From NCBI GenBank assembly GCA_000500915.1, contig AYNO01000004.1, positions 1 through 59,524 of the forward strand: a stretch of 59,524 nt of DNA, read 5' to 3'. This document shows positions 53,242 through 59,524 of the stretch, piece after piece. The notes below the pieces were generated by a model, which worked only from the letters and a program-made list of their open reading frames with translations, was not told the DNA's origin and ran no database searches. Position numbers and translations under genes: made by a program. Every line of letters begins with the position of its first letter. Position 1 is the first letter of the stretch. This DNA is from Rhodobacter sp. CACIA14H1. GTDB lineage: Bacteria > Pseudomonadota > Alphaproteobacteria > Rhodobacterales > Rhodobacteraceae.

Positions 53242-54370
53242 TCAGGGGCCGTGCGGGCGGAACGCCCGCTCCGCTCGGATCGCGGTGGTCGCGGGGGACC
53301 CCGGCAGCGTCACCTCCAGCAGTTCCAGATCCTCCGTCGGATCGGCATAGCGCGTGGCCATCCCCGGCGGGATCACGAAGGCATCCCCCGGTGACAGGCG
53401 GAAGGGCTCCTTCCCCTCGCCCTCCAGCGTGAAGGCGCCCGACAGCACGAAGGTGAAGAGGATATCCCCCCCGTGCTTCGTCCAGACCGTCGCCCCGCCA
53501 TCGGGCCGCGCCACCATCACCGACGCCACCCCCTTCGTCGCCGCATCGATCCCCCGTATCCCGCGCCACGAACCCCGGCAGGCGGAAGGGCCGGAACACC
53601 CCCTTCGCCCCCCGGTCATGGACGAATCTCTGCCCCTGCCATTCCCGCTCGGGGCGCAGATGGGGCGTGGGCAGCTCCATCACATGGTCGATCTCGGTGA
53701 TGTGCTCCGCCGGAACCCCGATCTCGATCACCTCGATCCCGTCCGAGGCGTGCAGCACCCTGTGCCGGATCTCCGGCGGCTGGATGAAGCAATCCCCCGC
53801 CGTCAGCCGGATGGGCGGCCCCTGATCCTCATAGACCACATCCACCCAGCCATTGATGCAGAAGATCAGCTGGAACCCCACCTTGTGGAAATGCACCATG
53901 TCCGGCACCGGCCCGCCATCCGGGATGCGGATATGGCTCGCGATCATCGCGCCGCCCAGACGCGACGGCACAAGGTCGCGATACTGCATCCCCGCCCGCC
54001 CGATGATCCAGGGTGCCTGCTCGGCCAGCCGCCGCACGACGAAGGCATGTTCCGTCGGCGGCAGCACCAGCGGCGGGTTGGCGCGGTCGATTTCCACCCG
54101 CGTGCCGTTCGGCGCGACCAGCAGCCGCTCGCCCCCCGCGAACCCCTCCTCGTCGGTCAATATCCGCACGGTCCCCGGCGCCTCAGCCGCGCCTTTCTGG
54201 ATGCGCAGCCGCAAGCCATGGCCCGACAACACCGCCACCTCGGGATTGTCGGCGGGATATATCATGTCCAGCCGGAACCCCAGCCGCTTCGTCCAGAAGG
54301 GCAGGTCGTCCCGCAATTCCTGCGTCGGCAGCCGCACCTCGGCCCGCGTCTCGCCCTTGACCTCGAACAT
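53242..54370 (-). pseudogene. VOC-like N-terminal region fused to a bicupin domain; frameshift at 53551-53555 (likely sequencing error)
   Basis: MFEVKGETRAEVRLPTQELRDDLPFWTKRLGFRLDMIYPADNPEVAVLSGHGLRLRI then two cupin domains; frame lost after GFVARDTG, continued as IDAATKGVASVMVARPDGGATVWTKHGGDILF. Confidence 0.72.
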
Positions 54371-54511
54371 CGTCCCCTCCCGCTTCCTGCCTGCGAAGAA
54401 TGGCCGCGCCGCACGGGGATTTGCAAGGCACGGCGAAAACGCCTATTGGGAAAGCGGGATATTCACGCGCCGGACAATAGTTTAACGTTGAACAAAAGGG
54501 CGGAGGGGACG

Positions 54512-56806
54512 ATGGACGATCAGGCAAAGGGCGACGGGCGGCAGGAAAACGCGCGTCAGGCGGCGCTCGACTACCATGAATTCCCCAAGCCCGGGAAACT
54601 GGAAATCCGCGCCACGAAACCGCTGGCCAACGGCCGCGACCTCAGCCGCGCATATTCCCCCGGCGTGGCCGAAGCCTGCCTCGAAATCAAGGCCGACCCC
54701 GCCACCGCCTCCCGCTACACCGCCCGCGGCAACCTCGTCGCGGTCGTGTCGAACGGCACCGCAGTCCTCGGCCTCGGCAATATCGGGGCCCTGGCCTCCA
54801 AACCCGTGATGGAAGGCAAGGCCGTCCTCTTCAAGAAATTCGCCAATATCGACTGCTTCGACATCGAACTCAACGAACCCGACCCGGTGAAACTGGCCGA
54901 GATCGTCTGCGCCCTCGAACCGACCTTCGGCGCGATCAACCTCGAAGACATCAAGGCCCCCGACTGCTTCATCGTCGAAAAGCTCTGCCGCGAACGGATG
55001 AACATCCCCGTCTTCCACGACGACCAGCACGGCACCGCCATCGTCGTGGGCGCGGCGGCGACCAACGCCCTCCTCGTCGCGGGCAAGAAGTTCGAAGATA
55101 TCAAGGTCGTCTCCACCGGCGGCGGGGCGGCGGGCATCGCCTGCCTGAACATGCTGCTGAACCTCGGCGTCAAACGCGAAAACGTCTGGCTCTGCGACCT
55201 TGCCGGTCTGGTCTATGAAGGCCGCAAGGACCAGATGACCGCCCAGAAGGAAGAATACGCCCAGGGAACCACCCCCGCGACGCTGGCCGACGTGATCGAA
55301 GGCGCCGACCTATTCCTCGGCCTCTCCGGCCCCGGCGTGCTGACACCGGAAATGGTGGCCAGGATGGCCCCCCGCCCCATCGTCTTCGCCCTTGCCAACC
55401 CCACGCCCGAAATCCTGCCCGACCAGGTCCGCGCCGTCGCCCCCGATGCCATCATCGCCACCGGACGGTCCGACTTCCCCAACCAGGTGAACAACGTCCT
55501 CTGCTTCCCCTTCATCTTCCGCGGCGCCCTCGACGTCGGCGCGACCGAGATCAACAAGCGGATGGAACTGGCCTGCATCGAAGGCATCGCTGCCCTCGCC
55601 CGCGCCACCACCAGCGCCGAAGCCGCCGCCGCCTATTCCGGCGAAAAGCTGTCCTTCGGCGCCGATTACCTCATCCCCAAACCCTTCGACCCCCGCCTGA
55701 TCGGCGTCGTCGCCACCTCCGTCGCCCGCGCCGCGATGGAATCGGGCGTCGCCACGCGGCCGATCGAAGACCTCGACGCCTACAAGCGCAAACTGGATGG
55801 CTCGGTCTTCAAATCCGCCCTCATCATGCGCCCGGTGTTCGAAGCGTCCAAGGCCGCCTCCCGCACCATCGTCTTTGCCGAAGGCGAGGATGAACGCGTC
55901 CTGCGCGCCGCCCATGCGATGATGGAGGAAACCAACGACCGTCCCATCCTCATCGGCCGCCCCGAGGTGGTGGAGATGCGCTGCGAACGTGCGGGCCTGC
56001 CCATCCGCCCCGGACGCGACGTGCATCTGGTGAACCCCGAAAACGACCCGCGCTACCGCGATTACTGGGGCACCTATCACGACCTGATGGCCCGGCGCGG
56101 CGTCTCGCCGGACATCGCGCGGGCGGTGATGCGCACCAACACCACCGCCATCGGCGCGGTCATGGTCCACCGGGGCGAGGCCGACAGCCTCATCTGCGGC
56201 ACCTTCGGGCAATATCACTGGCACCTGAACTACATCCGGCAGGTTCTGGCACGCGGCGGCCTGCACCCCGTCGGGGCGCTGTCCCTGATGATCCTCGAGG
56301 ATGGCCCGCTCTTCATCGCGGATACGCAGGTGAACCCCGAACCCACGCCGCAGCAGATCATGGAAAGCGTCATCGGCGCCGCCCGTCATGTCCGCCGCTT
56401 CGGCCTGACGCCCAAGATCGCCCTCTGCACGCAAAGCCAGTTCGGCAACATGGACAATTCCGCCGCCCAGCGGATGCGTGCCGCGCTGGAACTGCTGGAC
56501 GCCCGCGAACCCGACTTCTGCTACGAGGGCGAGATGAACGTGGACTCCGCGCTCGACCAGTCCCTGCGCGACCGGCTGCTGCCGAACGCGCGGATGGAAG
56601 GCGCGGCAAACGTCCTCGTCTTCGCCTCCACCGACGCCGCCGCCGCCACGCGCAACATCCTGAAGATGAAAGCGAACGGGCTGGAAGTCGGGCCGATCCT
56701 GATGGGCATGGGCAACAAGGCCCATATCGTGACGAACTCCATCACCGCGCGGGGCCTGCTGAACATCTCGGCGCTGGCCGGAACGCCGGTGGCACATTAC
56801 GGCTGA
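54512..56806 (+). CDS. maeB: NADP-dependent malic enzyme with C-terminal phosphotransacetylase-like domain
   Basis: [41 protein letters not shown]-terminal PTA-like region. Confidence 0.95.
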   Translation: MDDQAKGDGRQENARQAALDYHEFPKPGKLEIRATKPLANGRDLSRAYSPGVAEACLEIKADPATASRYTARGNLVAVVSNGTAVLGLGNIGALASKPVMEGKAVLFKKFANIDCFDIELNEPDPVKLAEIVCALEPTFGAINLEDIKAPDCFIVEKLCRERMNIPVFHDDQHGTAIVVGAAATNALLVAGKKFEDIKVVSTGGGAAGIACLNMLLNLGVKRENVWLCDLAGLVYEGRKDQMTAQKEEYAQGTTPATLADVIEGADLFLGLSGPGVLTPEMVARMAPRPIVFALANPTPEILPDQVRAVAPDAIIATGRSDFPNQVNNVLCFPFIFRGALDVGATEINKRMELACIEGIAALARATTSAEAAAAYSGEKLSFGADYLIPKPFDPRLIGVVATSVARAAMESGVATRPIEDLDAYKRKLDGSVFKSALIMRPVFEASKAASRTIVFAEGEDERVLRAAHAMMEETNDRPILIGRPEVVEMRCERAGLPIRPGRDVHLVNPENDPRYRDYWGTYHDLMARRGVSPDIARAVMRTNTTAIGAVMVHRGEADSLICGTFGQYHWHLNYIRQVLARGGLHPVGALSLMILEDGPLFIADTQVNPEPTPQQIMESVIGAARHVRRFGLTPKIALCTQSQFGNMDNSAAQRMRAALELLDAREPDFCYEGEMNVDSALDQSLRDRLLPNARMEGAANVLVFASTDAAAATRNILKMKANGLEVGPILMGMGNKAHIVTNSITARGLLNISALAGTPVAHYG

Positions 56807-56938
56807 CGCCCGCGGCAAGCTGCCCCTTCGTCTCGGCCCAAATACCCGACCGCGACACCGGTCCCGCAGACCGCCGGGGAAAGCCGGGCACGCCTCCCTC
56901 TCCCCCGCGGGGGGAGAGGGCCGGGGTGAGGGGGCCGC

Positions 56939-57062
56939 GTTGCAAAGTGAGTCGCCCCATAATTTGCAAACCCCACCCCATTTCGCTCCGCCTAGCGAAA
57001 TGCGCGGTGATTTGCAAAACTTTGCAGCCCCTCCCCGCAATTTCTGCAAAACATTTTGCCGC
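56939..57062 (+). promoter_or_regulatory. Cluster of TTTGCAAA-type motifs upstream of prpE (candidate PccR/RamB-type operators)
   Basis: GTTGCAAA 56939, TTTGCAAA 56963, TTTGCAAA 57011, TTTGCAGC 57021, TCTGCAAA 57043, TTTGCCGC 57055. Confidence 0.6.
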
Positions 57063-57146
57063 ACCCGCCCCCTGTTCACGGTAACAGCGTTGCGTCAACG
57101 CCCCCCCGTCGCGTAACAAACGGCATCTCGTGGAGGAGGGCATACG

Positions 57147-59039
57147 ATGGCATACCGTGAACTCTATGCGAAATGGAAAGCCGATCCCGAAGGGTTCTGG
57201 CTGGACGCCGCCGGGGCCATCGACTGGGTGTCGAAACCGACCCATGCGCTGAACGCCACCCGCGCACCGCTTTACGAATGGTTCACCGATGCCAGCGTCA
57301 ACACCTGCTGGAACGCCGTGGACCGCCACGTCATCGCAGGCCGCGGCAAGCAGCCCGCCATCATCCATGACAGCCCCGTCACCGGCACCAAGCATGTCAT
57401 CACCTATGCCGAACTGCAGGACCGCGTGGCGCGTCTGGCGGGGGCGCTGAAGGCCAAGGGCGTCGCCAAGGGCGACCGCGTCATCATCTACATGCCCATG
57501 GTCCCCGAGGCGCTTGAAGCCATGCTCGCCTGCGGCCGCATCGGGGCGATCCATTCCGTGGTCTTCGGCGGCTTCGCGGCCAACGAACTGGCCGTCCGCA
57601 TCGACGACTGCAAACCCAAGGCGATCATCGCCGCCTCCTGCGGCATCGAACCGTCGCGGGTCGTCCATTACAAGCCGCTGCTCGATGCCGCGATCGACAT
57701 GGCCGACCACAAGCCCGACTTCTGCGTGATCCTCCAGCGCGAACAGGAAGTGGCGAAACTCATCGAAGGCCGCGACGTCGCGTGGCACAGCTTCCAGTAC
57801 GGCGTCGAACCCGCCGAGTGCGAGCCGGTAGAGGGCAACCACCCCGCCTATATCCTCTATACCTCCGGCACCACCGGCGCACCCAAGGGCGTCGTCCGCC
57901 CGACCGCCGGCCACCTCGTGGCACTCGCCTGGACCATGCGGGCCATCTACAATTGCGGCGTCGGTGACGTGTTCTGGGCGGCCTCCGACGTGGGCTGGGT
58001 CGTGGGCCACAGCTACATCTGCTATGCCCCCCTCATCGCGGGCTGCACCACCATCGTCTATGAAGGCAAACCCGTCGGAACCCCCGATGCGGGCGCCTTC
58101 TGGCGCGTCATCGGCGAGCACAAGGTCCGCTCCTTCTTCACCGCCCCCACCGCGCTCCGCGCCATCAAGCGGGACGATCCCGAAGGGCTGCTGGTCAAGG
58201 ATTACGACCTGTCCAACCTGCAGGCCCTCTACCTTGCCGGGGAACGCGCCGATCCCGACACCGTCAACTGGGCCGGCCGCCACCTGAACGTCCCCGTCAT
58301 CGACCACTGGTGGCAGACGGAAACCGGCTATGCCATCGCCGCCAACCCGCTGGGCATCGAACAACTGCCGGTCAAGGTCGGCTCCCCCTCGGTCGCCATG
58401 CCGGGCTTCGACGTGCAGGTGCTGGACGAAGGCGGCCACCCCGTCGCCGCAGGCACCCTCGGCGCCATCGCCATCAAGCTGCCCCTTCCCCCCGGCACCC
58501 TGCCCACCCTGTGGAATGCCGAGGAGCGGTTCCGCAAATCCTACCTCACCCATTTCCCCGGCTATTACGAAACCGGCGATGCGGGCTATATCGACGAAGA
58601 CGGCTACCTCTACATCATGGCCCGCACCGATGACGTCATCAACGTCGCGGGTCACCGCCTGTCCACCGGCGCGATGGAAGAGGTGCTGGCCTCCCACAAG
58701 GACGTGGCCGAATGCGCCGTCATCGGCGTCTCGGACGACCTGAAGGGCCAGTCCCCGCTGGGCTTCCTCTGCCTGAACAAGGGCTGCACCCGCCCGCACG
58801 CGGATATCGTCAAGGAATGCGTCACCCTGATGCGCGAAACCATCGGCCCCGTCGCCGATTTCAAACGCGCCGTCGTGGTGGACCGCCTGCCAAAGACCCG
58901 CTCGGGCAAGATCCTGCGCGGCACCATGGTCAAGATCGCGGACGGGCAGGACTTCAAGATGCCCGCCACCATCGACGACCCCGCCATCCTCGACGAAATC
59001 CGCGCGGCGCTGCAGGGCATCGGCATGGCCAAGGCGTAA
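57147..59039 (+). CDS. prpE: Propionate--CoA ligase
   Basis: MAYRELYAKWKADPEGFWLDAAGAIDWVSKPTHAL; YILYTSGTTGAPKGVVRPTAGH; DHWWQTETGYAI; RSGKILRGTM. Confidence 0.93.
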   Translation: MAYRELYAKWKADPEGFWLDAAGAIDWVSKPTHALNATRAPLYEWFTDASVNTCWNAVDRHVIAGRGKQPAIIHDSPVTGTKHVITYAELQDRVARLAGALKAKGVAKGDRVIIYMPMVPEALEAMLACGRIGAIHSVVFGGFAANELAVRIDDCKPKAIIAASCGIEPSRVVHYKPLLDAAIDMADHKPDFCVILQREQEVAKLIEGRDVAWHSFQYGVEPAECEPVEGNHPAYILYTSGTTGAPKGVVRPTAGHLVALAWTMRAIYNCGVGDVFWAASDVGWVVGHSYICYAPLIAGCTTIVYEGKPVGTPDAGAFWRVIGEHKVRSFFTAPTALRAIKRDDPEGLLVKDYDLSNLQALYLAGERADPDTVNWAGRHLNVPVIDHWWQTETGYAIAANPLGIEQLPVKVGSPSVAMPGFDVQVLDEGGHPVAAGTLGAIAIKLPLPPGTLPTLWNAEERFRKSYLTHFPGYYETGDAGYIDEDGYLYIMARTDDVINVAGHRLSTGAMEEVLASHKDVAECAVIGVSDDLKGQSPLGFLCLNKGCTRPHADIVKECVTLMRETIGPVADFKRAVVVDRLPKTRSGKILRGTMVKIADGQDFKMPATIDDPAILDEIRAALQGIGMAKA

Positions 59040-59077
59040 GGCTGGACAAGCCGCGCCACCCGCGTAACTTGTGGGGC

Positions 59078-59500
59078 ATGACGACACCGCGCCCGGCATC
59101 CCCGCCCCAAGACGGCACCGCCGCCCTTCTGGGCGACGGGCGCACGCTGGCCGACCTGCTGCGGATGGCCGGCCCCGAAATCGCCCCCGCCCTGCTGCGC
59201 CAGATGCAGGCCGATCTGGCCGCGGTGCGGGACAGCCTCGCCCCCGCCCTGCCGGACCCCGCCGCCTCGGCTCCCGCCCCCACCTCCGCCGACTGGCTGA
59301 CCATCCGCGCCCAGTCCCACATCCTCATCTCGCTTGCCGGCACCATCGGCGCGACCCGCCTCCACAGCCTCGCCGTCGATCTGAACGCCGCCGCCCATGC
59401 CCGCGCGGCGGAACGGGTCGCGGCACTGGCCCCGCCGCTTCTGGCCGACCTTGCCGCCCTGACCGCACTCATCCGCAGCCATCCCGAAGCCACCGCATGA
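59078..59500 (+). CDS. Hpt-like (histidine phosphotransfer) domain protein
   Basis: RAQSHILISLAGTIGATRLHSLAVDLNAAAHA resembles the Hpt AHxLKGxxxxxGA helix; ATGA overlap with the next gene running off the window. Confidence 0.5.
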   Translation: MTTPRPASPPQDGTAALLGDGRTLADLLRMAGPEIAPALLRQMQADLAAVRDSLAPALPDPAASAPAPTSADWLTIRAQSHILISLAGTIGATRLHSLAVDLNAAAHARAAERVAALAPPLLADLAALTALIRSHPEATA

Positions 59501-59524
59501 CCACGACCGACCTGCCCCCCCTCA

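Noticed and set aside
53354-56806. 1150-aa plus-strand ORF reported as one protein
   Set aside because: Only the 54512-56806 part is MaeB; the N-terminal extension is antisense to the cupin gene.
56898-56930. CCTCTCCCCCGCGGGGGGAGAGGGCCGGGGTGAGGGGG
   Set aside because: Matches a very widespread type of intergenic palindrome in many bacteria; not specific to this locus.

Overview
The window is a GC-rich (about 65-70%) chromosomal segment whose gene content and codon style fit an alphaproteobacterium of the Rhodobacteraceae type. This is inferred from the translated proteins only; no search was run. Left third (about 2.1-18.0 kb): an extended L-rhamnose locus with rhaM, rhaQPT and rhaS transport genes, a DeoR-type regulator, a fused aldolase/dehydrogenase, an isomerase and a frameshifted FGGY kinase. 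Its downstream operon also carries a DUF4037 nucleotidyltransferase-fold protein, a divergent URO-D/MtaA-like protein and a GH78 rhamnosidase with no signal peptide. The middle and right parts are mostly housekeeping: rimO, aspS, carB, tdk, a DEAD-box helicase, a complete cdd-deoA-deoB-add-upp nucleoside salvage operon, maeB and prpE. Most notable accessory or structural signals: (i) a compositionally distinct MNT-nucleotidyltransferase/HEPN gene pair; (ii) a URO-D-like protein whose expected H-x-C...C metal ligands read H-x-D...H, encoded in the rhamnose operon; (iii) a dispersed intergenic repeat family with a GGATATTTG core, partly arranged as inverted pairs; (iv) TTTGCAAA-type operator repeats in front of prpE; (v) twin abutting perfect palindromes between convergent genes; (vi) four genes (FGGY kinase, pabB, deoB, VOC-cupin) broken by 1-nt indels, mostly in C/G runs, which looks more like sequencing error than real pseudogenes. 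No rRNA, tRNA, CRISPR array or transposase was recognised.
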